Below the pieces are notes generated by a model. The model did no database searches. It saw only the letters and a list, made by a program, of their open reading frames with translations, and was not told where the DNA came from. From Nitrobacter hamburgensis X14 (GTDB lineage: Bacteria; Pseudomonadota; Alphaproteobacteria; Rhizobiales; Xanthobacteraceae), in NCBI RefSeq assembly GCF_000013885.1, contig NC_007960.1:124001-188000 (forward strand): 64,000 bases of DNA, given 5' to 3'. How positions within the stretch are numbered: the first letter of the stretch is position 1; each line of letters opens with the position of its first letter. Of this stretch, positions 15,382 through 24,291 are shown piece after piece. The translations under genes and the position numbers were made by a program.

Positions 15382-16920
15382 ATGACCCAAGCGGTGACTG
15401 TCCGGCGCGACGGCGATACCTTTCAGGCGCGAATCTTCTGGCTGCACGCCGCTCGCCTGCTCGATCCCCAAAGCCCGGTCACGCGGGTGGGCTTCGAGAC
15501 CGGTCCGAAGAGCTTCGACGACATCTGGGTCGAATACGATCCGGCACGTAGCGCGCTCGATCAGTATGGCGACCCACTGCGGCGCGAGCACATGCAGTGC
15601 AAATGGCACGTGACGCCGGACAGCTACGGCTATTCCCATCTCGTCGATCCTGAATTTATCAATGCCAATGCGCGCTCGCTCTTGCAGCGGGCGCGCGAGG
15701 CGCAACTCGCCTACGCCCCCGCAGGGATCGGCGTCCGGTTCAAATTGGTGACGAATTGGCGCCTCGACCGCGCAGATCCTTTGCGCGAGATGGTCGGCAA
15801 TCGCTCCGGCGCAATGCGCCTCGACCGGCTCTACGGCTCGCTGACGGACAACAGCAAGGCGGGCGCGGTGCGCAAGGCTTGGCGCGAGCATCTGGATATC
15901 GACGAAGAGGAGCTTCGGCTCCTAGCGCGTACACTCGCGTTCGGCGAGGCGACCGACACGCTCGACGCCCTGCGTGATCATCTCGACATCCTGTTCGGCT
16001 TGGTCGGGCTGCGCCGCATTCCCGCGAACCAGAGCGCGTTTCCCTATGACGACGTCGTCTTTCAGTGGATGGCGCAGGGGCGCCTCAATTTCGATCGCGC
16101 GGCCTTCCGAGCGATCTGCGCGCGCGAGGACCTGCTCGGCCCAGCACAGAGCGCGCGGCGCGTTTATGGCATAAAATCCTTCGAGCACGCCTTCGATAGG
16201 CTTGAGGAACGCTGTCACTCGGTCCTCGACCTTATCCCGGCCTTCGACGAACGCTACATCCGCAGCGACAGTGATTGGGAGACTATCCTCTATCCCGCGC
16301 TTCGGACCTTTCTGCTGGCGGCGGCCAAAGATCCCCCTCGCCTGCGGCTCGCGCTCGACGCTCATGTCACCTTGGCCTTTGCCGCCGGTTCGATCATCAA
16401 CATCAAGTCGGGCCGCCAGGTCGAACTGGAGCAGCGCAGCACGAGCCGGCGCGTTTGGGCTGCCGACGATGCGATCTCCGATCCAAGCTGGCCGCCCCTC
16501 ATCGCGGAGTCCATAGAGCTCCGTCCGAATCAGCCGGACCTCGCCGTCGCGCTCGGTCTGACACATGACGTCTCGGCGGACGTGCGGCGGTACTGCGAAG
16601 CAAAGCTTCCCGACGTGGGGCGGTTACTGATCCTGAAGCCGAGCACCGGCTCCGGCGCCCAGGCCGTTGCGTGCGGGCGGCACGCGTTCGAGCTCGCTGA
16701 CGGGGCGATCGACGCAGTCCGTTCTGCAAGGGCCGAGGGGACACGACTTACGCATCTGTTCATCGCCGCACCCAACGCCTTCACCTTCTTTCTCGGTCAG
16801 CGCCAGACGGCCCTCGGCTCCGTCCGCCTGTACGAGTTCGATTTCGATGGCGGACGAGGCCGTTCCTATGCGCCCGCACTCACGTTGCCTTTAGCTCCTC
16901 CCACGAAAAAAGCGATTTAG
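15382..16920 (+). CDS. cap4: CBASS effector with SAVED domain and Cap4-like nuclease N-terminus
   Basis: 512 aa. The N-terminal 150 residues contain FDDIWVEYD (about 45-53) and MQCKWHV (71-77, Gln72-Cys-Lys74), matching the D...(E/Q)xK core of the Cap4-type dsDNA endonuclease domain (DUF4297). The C-terminal 150 residues (LAVALGLTHDVSADVRRYCEAKLPDVGRL, then THLFIAAPNAFTFFLGQ and VRLYEFDF) fit the SAVED cyclic-oligonucleotide receptor domain. In known systems the ligand causes the receptor to oligomerise and the nuclease to degrade DNA. GAGGAG precedes the ATG. It ends the operon; what follows is decayed. Confidence 0.88.
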   Translation: MTQAVTVRRDGDTFQARIFWLHAARLLDPQSPVTRVGFETGPKSFDDIWVEYDPARSALDQYGDPLRREHMQCKWHVTPDSYGYSHLVDPEFINANARSLLQRAREAQLAYAPAGIGVRFKLVTNWRLDRADPLREMVGNRSGAMRLDRLYGSLTDNSKAGAVRKAWREHLDIDEEELRLLARTLAFGEATDTLDALRDHLDILFGLVGLRRIPANQSAFPYDDVVFQWMAQGRLNFDRAAFRAICAREDLLGPAQSARRVYGIKSFEHAFDRLEERCHSVLDLIPAFDERYIRSDSDWETILYPALRTFLLAAAKDPPRLRLALDAHVTLAFAAGSIINIKSGRQVELEQRSTSRRVWAADDAISDPSWPPLIAESIELRPNQPDLAVALGLTHDVSADVRRYCEAKLPDVGRLLILKPSTGSGAQAVACGRHAFELADGAIDAVRSARAEGTRLTHLFIAAPNAFTFFLGQRQTALGSVRLYEFDFDGGRGRSYAPALTLPLAPPTKKAI

Positions 16921-16921
16921 C

Positions 16922-17228
16922 AGCTTCCCTAAGCTCACGCCATCGGAAGGCATTGTACTGGACGTCGCTATGACGCCCGCCGTCATCCGCGACGGGAAAA
17001 TCAAGAGCCACATGCTCTTCAATGCCGGCGTCCTGCTTCCGCTCGAAGACGAGCTGGGGCATTCTACGAACAAGCCCTCCACACGTTGGTCCATGAATAC
17101 GCCCATGTCGAAGTGACGGAACGGTTCAATGCGGCGGTTTCCGGTGTGCTGCTACAGAGCAAGCCGCCGAACGCGGATGCGCATTATTGATGGGAGATCA
17201 TCAAGGCGTGTTGGGATGAATATGCGGT
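16922..17228 (+). pseudogene. Remnant of a HEYAH-motif protein
   Basis: Three reading frames carry consecutive pieces of one protein: LTPSEGIVLDVAMTPAVIRD up to LLPLEDELG, then after a shift ALHTLVHEYAHVEVTERF with a HExxH zinc motif, then WEIIKACWDEYAVTQ. No start codon and at least one frameshift (near 17055). The parent protein is probably a small metallopeptidase-like protein. Confidence 0.6.
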
Positions 17229-17699
17229 GACGCAGAGTCCTGGATCTCGATGCAGGCCTGGCTGCTCCAGTTGCGGCGACGCGGAGTCACGGTCTTGGTC
17301 GTGCATCACGCCGGCCGCGGGGGCAATGCGCGCGGTACGTCCAAGCGGGAGGACGTGCTCGACACGGTGATCCAGCTCAAGCACCCGGAAGACTATGATC
17401 CCGCCGAAGGAGCGCGCTTCGAGGTGCACCTGACAAAGGCGCGCGGGGTGTTCGGCGAGGATGCCTTGGCCTTCGAGGCAAAACTTGAGCTGGACGACGA
17501 AGGGGCGGCCCGGTGGGTCTGCACCGATCTCAAGAGCGAAGATGCAGAGGAGGTGCAGAAGGTGCTGGAGCTGTCGGAAGCGGGTAAGAGCACCCGCGAG
17601 ATCGGTAAAGAGCTTTCGATGAGCAAGTCTAGGGTTGACCGGCTGTTGAAGAAGGCCAAGCGCTCGAAGAAAGCCAAGCCGGCGGAAGCGAAACAATAG
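17229..17699 (+). pseudogene. 3' fragment of an AAA_25/RepA-like ATPase gene
   Basis: DAESWISMQAWLLQLRRRG followed by VTVLVVHHAGRGGNARGTSK and REDVLDTVIQL is the C-terminal part of RecA-fold helicase-like proteins (AAA_25/RepA type) found on mobile elements. The Walker A half is missing: the fragment is joined at about 17228 to the preceding remnant. The last 60 residues (SEAGKSTREIGKELSMSKSRVDRLLKKAKR) are an intact helix-turn-helix. A 150-aa product starting at ATG 17250 is possible but would lack ATPase function. Confidence 0.7.
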
Positions 17700-17945
17700 C
17701 GACCACTGTCCCGCTGTCCCGCTCCCCTAGGGTGTGGGACAGTGGGACACCTCCGACGCCCAACAGTGCAGTACCAACTCGATTTCTCAGAATTTCCTTG
17801 AATTACCGCAGCCGTTGAAGTCTATGAAAGACCTATGTTTTCTCAGAAATCACAACAAAAAAAATAATGCCCTTTTATGGAGAGGGAAAGTTCGACCGCA
17901 TTTACACCAGCGGTCCTTTCCGGCATCCGCTCGGGCGGGGGCAAT
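17700..17945. other. Intergenic region before the methyltransferase
   Basis: AT-richer than its surroundings, with no gene. It probably carries the promoter of the methyltransferase-helicase-nuclease operon; no clear hexamers were assigned. Confidence 0.4.
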
Positions 17946-20711
17946 ATGAACGCCGTCGAGATTGAAGAAGCCATATCGGCCCTGGCCGAGCGGCCGTTCG
18001 ACGGCGGCGAGTTCCCGTTCGCTTTCCTGCAAGCCTTCGGCAATAAGGAAACGACGATCAAGAAGCTGCGGGCAGGCGCGTCGAATAGCTCCGACCTGGG
18101 CGGCGTCCTGCAACGGAACCATATTCATATCGCCGTCTGCGCGCCGGGCGCGGTCACCAAGACCTTGGCAGCGCTGAAAGCCAGCCCGGCCACTGCGAAG
18201 GCAAAGGCGCGTTTCACCCTCGCGACCGACGGCGCAGACTTTGAGGCGGAGGAGTTGGACACCGGCGAAACCGTCGCCTGCGCCTATGCCGACTTCCCCG
18301 ATCATTTCGGTTTTTTCCTGCCTCTCGCCGGCATCACCACCGTCAAGCAGGTCCGCGAAAGCTCTTTCGACATCCGCGCCACGAGCCGCATGAACCGGCT
18401 CTATGTCGAGCTTCTGAAAGACAACCCCGATTGGGGCACCGCCGCGCGCCGTCATGACATGAACCATTTCATGGTGCGGCTGATCTTCTGCTTCTTCGCC
18501 GAACGCACCGACATCTTCCACGGTATCGGCCTGTTCACCGACACCATCGCTCGGATGAGCGCCAAGGACTCGTCGGACACCCATAAGGTGATCGGCGAAT
18601 TGTTCCTCTCCATGAACACCAAGCGGGAGGACCGAGCGAGCGTCGGCATTCCCCGATGGGCCGACGCCTTTCCCTACGTGAATGGCGAACTGTTCTCCGG
18701 TAGCGTGGACACGCCGCGATTCAGCAAGATCGCCCGCGCCTATCTTCTCCATATCGGCAGTCTCGACTGGACGAAGATCAATCCGGATATCTTCGGGTCG
18801 ATGATCCAGGCCGTCGCCGAGGACGAGGAACGGGGCGCGCTCGGCATGCACTACACGTCCGTGCCGAACATCCTGAAAGTCCTCAATCCGCTGTTTCTCG
18901 ACGATCTGCGCGCCCGGCTTGCGGAAGCGGACGACAATCCCCGCAAACTGCTGAACCTCCGCAATCGCATGGCGAAAATCAGGGTCTTCGATCCGGCCTG
19001 CGGTTCCGGCAACTTCCTTGTCATCGCCTACAAGGCCATGCGGGAGATCGAGGCTGAGATCAACAGGCGGCGCGGCGAGGCCGACCGGCGCACGGATATC
19101 CCGCTCACCAACTTTCGCGGCATCGAGTTACGCGACTTCCCGGCCGAGGTTGCGCGCCTTGCCCTCATCATCGCCGAGTTTCAATGCGATGTCCTCTATC
19201 GCGGGCAGAAGGAAGCCTTGCAGGACTTCCTGCCGCTCGACGCACAGAACTGGATCACCTGCGGCAATGCTCTGCGGCTCGACTGGCTGAGCATCTGCCC
19301 GCCGACCGGAACGGGCGTGAAGCTACAAGCGGATGACCTGTTCAGCACGCCGCTCGATCAGGCGCAGATCGATTTCGAGAACCAAGGGGGCGAGACTTAC
19401 ATTTGCGGCAATCCTCAGTTCAAAGGAGCGCGAAAGCAAAGTCGGGATCAAAAAAATGACCTCTCGCTCCTGTTCCACGGAAATATCGATTACAAGGACT
19501 GCGACTATGTAGTTGGCTGGTTCATCAAAGCGTCAGAGTATTCGACAACTTGCGGAGCCCCGTTTGCCTTCGTCGCCACGAACTCGATTGCGCAAGGGGA
19601 ACAGGTCGCACATCTGTGGTCGCGACTGTACGCAAAGAACTTACATATTTTCTTTGCTCATCGAACGTTCTTGTGGCGGAATAATGCATCGAATAACGCC
19701 GGTGTGCACTGTGTAATAGTCGGCGTGAGCAATAGAGCTTCCGGAGCGAAGTTCATTTACGAAGCTGATACGGCTCGTGAAGTCAATTGTATTGGGCCTT
19801 ACTTAATCCCTGGCGATGAAATCTTCGTCGAAGCCGCAGACTCGCCGGTGTCGTCCGATTTGCCTCGTATGATTAGCGGCAATATGGCTCGTGATGGCGG
19901 CAATCTGATTTTGTCCCGGGACGATACTGAGGCGCTGCTATCGGCCCATCCGCAAGCGGTCTCGCTCATCAAGAAGCTTGTCGGAACGAAAGAGATAAAT
20001 CAGGGCAGCAAAAGATACTGTCTCTGGATAACAGATAAGGATGTTCAGCGAGCTAAGGATATTCCTGAAGTCGCACGGCGAATTGAACAAGTGAAAAAAG
20101 AGCGAACCGCATCTACTGCAAAGACGACCCGCGGCTACGCGAACATCCCCCATAAATTTGCACAGAGATGTCACCGAGACGAGTCTTGCATCGGTATTCC
20201 CAAAACGATCACTGGAAACGACGCATATTTGACGCCGGATGTATTCGGATCAGATGCCGTCATTAGCGACCTTGCCTTTGTAATATATCCTATGGACATG
20301 GTTGCTTTTTCTATCATCTCAAGCTCTCTGCACCTCATCTGGTCAAAGACGGTAGCAGGCGGAATGCGAGACGGGCTCAGATACTCATCTCAGCTGGCCT
20401 ATCATACCTTTCCAATCCACAGGCTCACGGAAAAAAACAAGGCCGACCTCAGCCGCTGCGCCGAGAACATCCTGCTGGCGCGCGAGGCGAATTTCCCCGC
20501 AACTATCGCCTACCTCTATGACCCGGAGAATTTGCCGGACGATCTGCGCGCGGCGCACGAGCGCAACGACGAAGTGCTTGAGCGAATCTATATTGGCCGT
20601 CGTTTCCGCAATGACACGGAGCGCTTGGAAAAACTGTTTGAGCTTTACACCAAGATGATCGCGTCGCCGGGAGCCGCGGCGAAGAAGAAAAAGACGGAGG
20701 TAAGCGCGTGA
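17946..20711 (+). CDS. Large N6-adenine DNA methyltransferase (MmeI/PglX-like architecture)
   Basis: 921 aa. VFDPACGSGNFLVIAY (about residues 347-362) is SAM-binding motif I; CGNPQFKGA (about 486-494) is motif IV in the NPxF form, with Gln instead of the usual Pro, as in gamma-class adenine methylases. A long N-terminal helical region and a C-terminal target-recognition half resemble MmeI-like and PglX-like enzymes. No N-terminal PD-(D/E)XK nuclease motif is obvious, so cutting may depend on the neighbours. The ATG at 17946 follows GGGCGGGGG; an earlier in-frame start at 17877 has no better support. It overlaps the helicase gene by 4 bp (three-gene operon). Confidence 0.88.
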   Translation: MNAVEIEEAISALAERPFDGGEFPFAFLQAFGNKETTIKKLRAGASNSSDLGGVLQRNHIHIAVCAPGAVTKTLAALKASPATAKAKARFTLATDGADFEAEELDTGETVACAYADFPDHFGFFLPLAGITTVKQVRESSFDIRATSRMNRLYVELLKDNPDWGTAARRHDMNHFMVRLIFCFFAERTDIFHGIGLFTDTIARMSAKDSSDTHKVIGELFLSMNTKREDRASVGIPRWADAFPYVNGELFSGSVDTPRFSKIARAYLLHIGSLDWTKINPDIFGSMIQAVAEDEERGALGMHYTSVPNILKVLNPLFLDDLRARLAEADDNPRKLLNLRNRMAKIRVFDPACGSGNFLVIAYKAMREIEAEINRRRGEADRRTDIPLTNFRGIELRDFPAEVARLALIIAEFQCDVLYRGQKEALQDFLPLDAQNWITCGNALRLDWLSICPPTGTGVKLQADDLFSTPLDQAQIDFENQGGETYICGNPQFKGARKQSRDQKNDLSLLFHGNIDYKDCDYVVGWFIKASEYSTTCGAPFAFVATNSIAQGEQVAHLWSRLYAKNLHIFFAHRTFLWRNNASNNAGVHCVIVGVSNRASGAKFIYEADTAREVNCIGPYLIPGDEIFVEAADSPVSSDLPRMISGNMARDGGNLILSRDDTEALLSAHPQAVSLIKKLVGTKEINQGSKRYCLWITDKDVQRAKDIPEVARRIEQVKKERTASTAKTTRGYANIPHKFAQRCHRDESCIGIPKTITGNDAYLTPDVFGSDAVISDLAFVIYPMDMVAFSIISSSLHLIWSKTVAGGMRDGLRYSSQLAYHTFPIHRLTEKNKADLSRCAENILLAREANFPATIAYLYDPENLPDDLRAAHERNDEVLERIYIGRRFRNDTERLEKLFELYTKMIASPGAAAKKKKTEVSA

Positions 20712-22786
20712 CCGACCACGAGAAAACCGTCCCTTCCGTTTCGGTTTCCTATGCCCGCAACGGTTCATCGACCAAGGCCAACGCGCTCGGCATGCGGCCG
20801 ATGCAGGAGCGTGCCTATGAGCGGCGCGGTGAGCAATATCTTCTCATCAAGTCGCCGCCGGCATCTGGCAAGAGCCGGGCGCTCATGTTCATTGCTCTCG
20901 ACAAGCTCGCCAATCAGGGATTGAAACAGGCCATCATCGTCGTGCCGGAAAAATCCATCGGCGCGAGCTTCCATGACGAGCCGCTGACCAAGTTCGGTTT
21001 CTGGGCGGACTGGACGGTTGCGCCCAAATGGAATCTCTGCGACGCGCCCGGCTCCGACAACGGCGGCAAGGTCAATTCTCTCGGCGCGTTCCTCGACAGT
21101 GACGACAAGGTGCTGGTCTGCACCCATGCCACCTTCCGCTTCGCGGTGGACAAGTTCGGCGTCGAGAAGTTCGACAGCCGGCTTATCGCGGTGGACGAGT
21201 TCCATCACGTTTCGGCCGACCCGGAGAGCAAGCTCGGCCAGCATCTCGGCGCGCTCATCGTCCGCGACAAGGTGCATATCGTCGCCATGACCGGCTCATA
21301 CTTCCGGGGCGATGCCGTGCCGGTACTGGCCCCGCTGGACGAGGCCAAGTTCGATACCGTTACCTATACCTACTACGAACAACTCAACGGCTACGAATAT
21401 CTCAAGCAACTCGACATCGGCTATTTCTTCTATTCCGGTTCCTATGCCGACGACATACTGAGCGTCCTTGACCCGAATGAGAAAACCATCATCCACATCC
21501 CAAGCGTCAATTCGCGTGAGAGCACGAAGGATAAGATTAGGGAGGTGGAACACATCATCGAGGCGTTGGGCGAGTGGCAAGGCATCGACCCCGCGACTGG
21601 GTTCCAGTTGGTCAAACAACGCGATGGCCGCGTCCTGCGCATCGCTGATCTGGTCGACGACGACCCTGCGAAGCGCGAAAAAGTTTCGGCTGCACTTAAG
21701 GACCCCGCGCAGAAGCACAATCGCGGCCATGTGGATATCATCATCGCGCTCGGCATGGCCAAGGAGGGATTCGACTGGGTTTGGTGCGAGCACGCGCTGA
21801 CCGTCGGCTATCGATCCAGCCTCACCGAGATCGTGCAGATCATCGGCCGCGCGACCCGGGACGCGCCGGGCAAAACCCGCGCCCGTTTCACTAATCTGAT
21901 CGCCGAGCCGGACGCCTCCGAAGAGGCCGTCACCGAGGCCGTCAACGATACTCTGAAAGCCATTGCAGCCAGCCTTTTGATGGAACAGGTGCTCGCGCCA
22001 CGCTTCAACTTCACGCCGAAGAATCCCCAGAGCGGCCCGGTTGACGGCTTCGACTATGGCGAAGACGGCTACGATCCGAGCAAGGGTAATGTGGGCTTCA
22101 ATGAGCAGACCGGGCAGTTCCATATCGAGATCAAGGGCCTTGCCGAACCCAAGAGCAAGGAGGGCGCGCGCATCTGCACCGAGGATCTGAATGAGGTCAT
22201 CGCCGCCTTCGTGCAGGACAAGACGGCCATCGAGCGCGGGCTATTCGATGAGGAATTGATTCCGGAGGAACTGACCCAGGTGCGCCTGGGGAAGATCATC
22301 AAGGACAAGTATCCCGAACTGAACGAGGAAGATCAGGAGGCCGTGCGCCAACACGCCATCGCCGCCCTCAACATCACGCAGAAGGCCAAGCAGATTGCGC
22401 TTGGCGGCGACGGGGCGGGGACCGGCGGCGATGACCAGCCGAGCGCCAACACTGCGCTGATCGACGGGGTGCGGAAATTCGCGATGGACGTTCGCGAACT
22501 CGATATCGACCTGATCGACCGGATCAATCCGTTCGGCGAAGCCTATGCCATCCTCGCCAAGACCATGAGCGAGGATAGCCTGAAACAGGTCGCCGCGGCC
22601 ATTGCCGCCAAGCGCACTAGCCTAACGCCGGAGGAAGCCAAAGAGCTTGCCATCCGCGCATCTCGCTTCAAGAGGGAGCGCGGTCGGCTGCCCTCCGTCG
22701 ATGCCCAGGACCCTTGGGAACGACGCATGGCCGAGGGGGCCGTCGCGTTCATGCGCTTCAAGAAGGAGGGCCGCTATGACGGATGA
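20708..22786 (+). CDS. SF2 DEAD/DEAH-box helicase of a restriction-type system
   Basis: 692 aa. Walker A SPPASGKSRAL (residues 49-59), DEFH box (about 163-166, AVDEFHH), motif III MTGSYF and motif VI QIIGRATRD (about 377-385) define a superfamily 2 ATPase like the translocase subunits of type I/III restriction and DISARM-like systems. The C-terminal 250 residues have no motif I know. It lies between the methyltransferase (4-bp overlap) and the GIY-YIG gene (11-bp overlap), so the three are surely co-translated. Confidence 0.9.
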   Translation: MTDHEKTVPSVSVSYARNGSSTKANALGMRPMQERAYERRGEQYLLIKSPPASGKSRALMFIALDKLANQGLKQAIIVVPEKSIGASFHDEPLTKFGFWADWTVAPKWNLCDAPGSDNGGKVNSLGAFLDSDDKVLVCTHATFRFAVDKFGVEKFDSRLIAVDEFHHVSADPESKLGQHLGALIVRDKVHIVAMTGSYFRGDAVPVLAPLDEAKFDTVTYTYYEQLNGYEYLKQLDIGYFFYSGSYADDILSVLDPNEKTIIHIPSVNSRESTKDKIREVEHIIEALGEWQGIDPATGFQLVKQRDGRVLRIADLVDDDPAKREKVSAALKDPAQKHNRGHVDIIIALGMAKEGFDWVWCEHALTVGYRSSLTEIVQIIGRATRDAPGKTRARFTNLIAEPDASEEAVTEAVNDTLKAIAASLLMEQVLAPRFNFTPKNPQSGPVDGFDYGEDGYDPSKGNVGFNEQTGQFHIEIKGLAEPKSKEGARICTEDLNEVIAAFVQDKTAIERGLFDEELIPEELTQVRLGKIIKDKYPELNEEDQEAVRQHAIAALNITQKAKQIALGGDGAGTGGDDQPSANTALIDGVRKFAMDVRELDIDLIDRINPFGEAYAILAKTMSEDSLKQVAAAIAAKRTSLTPEEAKELAIRASRFKRERGRLPSVDAQDPWERRMAEGAVAFMRFKKEGRYDG

Positions 22787-24005
22787 CCTCGATCTTGACG
22801 AGCTGGCGGCGGACCTCGCCGACTTCGCCCCGCAGGACAAGAAAGGCGGCCGTAGCGCACGCGAGCAACGCATCATCGCGGGCTTTGAGGAAGTCCAGCG
22901 TTTCGCCGAAGCCAACGGCCGAGCGCCAGCGCATGGCGAGAGCAACGACATATTCGAGCGGCTTTATGCCGTGCGCCTCGACCGTCTGCGCGGGCTGGAA
23001 GAATGCCGTTCGCTTCTCGCCCCACTCGACAAGCAGGGCCTCTTGGCGGGCGTGGTGACGCCTGCCACCGAGCCAGTCGAAACGATAGGTGACGATGAAT
23101 TGCTCGCCGAACTGGAAGGCATGGGTGGCGCGTCCGACATTACCGAGCTTCGCCATGTTCGCACCGCCGCCGACAAGCGCGCGGCCGAGGAGATTGCAAA
23201 CCGCACGCCCTGCAAGGACTTCGACAACTTCAAGCCGCTGTTCGTTCAGGTAAAGAAGGACCTCGACGCCGGCATACGCCAGACACGGCGATTCCAAACG
23301 ATGGCCGAGATCCAGCCCGGCGAATTTTTCATAGTCGGCGGCCAGATCGCCTATGTCGCGGAAGTCGGGGCGGAATTTGTGACAGAGTACGACCGGCGCG
23401 ACAGCCGGTTGCGCGTGATCTACGACAATGGCACCGAGAGCGACGTTCTATTGCGCTCATTGCAACGTGCCCTCCACCGCGATGAGGCGGGCCGGCGCAT
23501 CACCGACCCCACGGCAGGGCCGCTGTTTTCCGGCGAGAGCGGAGACGGCGACTTGGCCAGCGGCACGATCTATGTGCTGCGTAGCAAGTCAGACCATCCG
23601 GCCGTCGCGGCCCACCGCGATGTGCTGCACAAGATCGGCGTCACCGGAGGCGACATTGCGCGCCGTATTGCCGCCGCAAAGCACGACCCGACGTTTCTCA
23701 TGGCCGACGTTGAGGTGATCGCGACTTACGAGCTGTTCAACGTCAACCGCACACGCCTTGAGAACCTGATCCACCGCGTTTTCGACTTGGCGCGCCTCGA
23801 TATCGAAATCAAGGATCGCTTCGGACAGCCAGTGATTCCGCGCGAATGGTTTCTCGTGCCGCTGTTTGTTGTCAACGAAGCGGTCGATCGGATCAGGGAC
23901 GGAACGATCACTGACTATCTGTACGATCCCAAAACAGCAGCGTTGGTGCGAGTAGATAAGGCTAAGGGGGGCCGCCGTGAACGAGATCAATCACGAAAAA
24001 CGTAA
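22776..24005 (+). CDS. GIY-YIG (T5orf172-type) nuclease domain protein
   Basis: 409 aa. GTIYVLRS (about 262-269) and HKIGVTGGDIARRIAAAKHD (about 285-304) are the two halves of the GIY-YIG core; Arg in IARRI and Glu in RLENLIHRVF (about 328) are the expected catalytic residues, in the T5orf172 subtype. The N-terminal 250 residues are acidic and helical, without a recognised domain. The start at 22776 has GGAGG upstream and overlaps the helicase gene. It is the likely cleavage subunit of the methyltransferase/helicase system. Confidence 0.88.
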   Translation: MTDDLDLDELAADLADFAPQDKKGGRSAREQRIIAGFEEVQRFAEANGRAPAHGESNDIFERLYAVRLDRLRGLEECRSLLAPLDKQGLLAGVVTPATEPVETIGDDELLAELEGMGGASDITELRHVRTAADKRAAEEIANRTPCKDFDNFKPLFVQVKKDLDAGIRQTRRFQTMAEIQPGEFFIVGGQIAYVAEVGAEFVTEYDRRDSRLRVIYDNGTESDVLLRSLQRALHRDEAGRRITDPTAGPLFSGESGDGDLASGTIYVLRSKSDHPAVAAHRDVLHKIGVTGGDIARRIAAAKHDPTFLMADVEVIATYELFNVNRTRLENLIHRVFDLARLDIEIKDRFGQPVIPREWFLVPLFVVNEAVDRIRDGTITDYLYDPKTAALVRVDKAKGGRRERDQSRKT

Positions 24006-24207
24006 TCGTCTCACCAAGGCGCGTACACCAAACAAAGCAGAGGAAGGCGGCGTGGCCGGTGCAGCCGTTCCGGGCGAGCGCGAGAGGGATTGGGCCCGAT
24101 TGCAGGAGCTGAAGCGCAAGCATCACCCGACGAAGCGCTCAACGCCGCCCCGCGAACGTGCAAAGGCTCGCCGCAAGCTGCTCAAACCAGGACGCGGAAA
24201 GAAATAG
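23977..24207 (+). CDS. Small very basic protein, 76 aa, GTG start
   Basis: The GTG at 23977 follows AAGGGGGG by 6 bp and overlaps the GIY-YIG gene by 29 bp, so it appears to be the fourth gene of that operon. More than a third of the residues are Lys or Arg (ERDWARLQELKRKHHPTKRS and RERAKARRKLLKPGRGKK), which suggests nucleic-acid binding. The family is unknown; it could be an accessory or regulatory peptide of the restriction system. Confidence 0.55.
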   Translation: MNEINHEKRNRLTKARTPNKAEEGGVAGAAVPGERERDWARLQELKRKHHPTKRSTPPRERAKARRKLLKPGRGKK

Positions 24208-24291
24208 TGCTGCATCTGCAATCGACGGCGCGGAATTGACGTAACAAACGCCGGCCAGTGTACTGTCGACATCTAGATCAAGGCTGACGAG

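Noticed and set aside
17850..18851. 333-codon minus-strand open frame
   Set aside because: Antisense to the methyltransferase gene, without known motifs or a ribosome site.
17946..22786. BREX or DISARM system
   Set aside because: No PglZ, BrxC, DrmA or DrmB homologue is present; the methylase and helicase alone do not define these systems.
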